Assembly (NCBI RefSeq): GCF_005601135.1 | Contig: NZ_CP039381.1 | Coordinates: 1,051,941 to 1,115,940, forward strand | DNA length: 64,000 bases | Origin: Ruminococcus bovis | GTDB taxonomy: Bacteria > Bacillota > Clostridia > Oscillospirales > Acutalibacteraceae | Direction of reading: 5' to 3' | In this document: positions 63,945 through 64,000 of the stretch, piece by piece | Layout of the letters: each line of letters opens with the position of its first letter | How positions within the stretch are numbered: the first letter of the stretch is position 1 | Notes under the pieces: generated by a model | Database searches by the model: none | What the model was told of the DNA's origin: nothing | Seen by the model: only the letters and a program-made list of their open reading frames with translations | Made by a program: the position numbers and the translations under genes

Positions 63945-64000
63945 CTTAATTTTCTATAAAACCGACTAGCCTAATTCTAAACAGAATTCCCTATAAAATC

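Overview
The window looks like a chromosomal segment of a low-GC Gram-positive gut Clostridium relative, most likely Oscillospiraceae/Ruminococcaceae. The basis is the 16S rRNA sequence type (similar, from memory, to the Ruminococcus bromii group), AT-rich DNA, AGGAGG/GAGGTG ribosome sites, a T-box and a TPP riboswitch, Firmicutes-type LexA, a dockerin protein and TetM-like/NYN genes. The genus cannot be fixed from this sequence alone.

Layout. 0-6 kb: a cut-off membrane protein gene, then an rRNA operon (16S, tRNA-Ala, tRNA-Ile, 23S) with RNase III-type processing stems and no 5S gene before its terminator. 6-12.6 kb: an envelope/secreted block with two lipoproteins, a secreted tandem nitrilase with Ig-like repeats, and two paralogous secreted repeat proteins whose long leaders and terminators are duplicated too. 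12.7-16.6 kb: a malQ-glgP alpha-glucan operon. 16.7-17.9 kb: an IS copy against the 3' end of a cinA-type gene. 18.6-28.8 kb: housekeeping and metabolism (rsmE-mtnN, a PH-domain membrane pair, T-box-controlled ilvB, citrate synthase, lexA with its SOS box, a divergent LysR/aldo-keto reductase pair).

28.8-33.6 kb is the most unusual part. Three related 120-145 nt untranslated transcripts surround mgtE. Each has a 5' hairpin, a CU-rich anti-Shine-Dalgarno-like loop and a terminal hairpin. Their promoters, and that of an adjacent degenerate ImmA/IrrE-like gene, carry two conserved boxes exactly 61 and 39 bp upstream of the -10. mgtE has its own leader with a 31-codon ORF and an attenuator-like hairpin. 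A TPP riboswitch-thiT unit follows.

33.6-39.6 kb: lepA, an LCP-family gene and the ddl-murF operon. 40.1-50 kb: a seven-gene rare-sugar/polyol operon (two zinc dehydrogenases, AlsE-like epimerase, sugar-porter MFS, class II aldolase, PfkB kinase, aldo-keto reductase), followed by a DeoR regulator and a dicarboxylate-type symporter. 50.4-53.2 kb: a MATE exporter and an NSS symporter.

53.3-58.1 kb (minus strand): a histidine kinase split at a T7 run, its SARP-type response regulator, a low-complexity lipoprotein, a lone dockerin, and a RiPP-like cassette (50-aa candidate precursor, HprK-like P-loop protein, PqqD-like protein, S26-type peptidase). 58.2-64 kb: a large secreted repeat protein and a TetM-like GTPase fused to a YacP/Rae1-type NYN nuclease domain.
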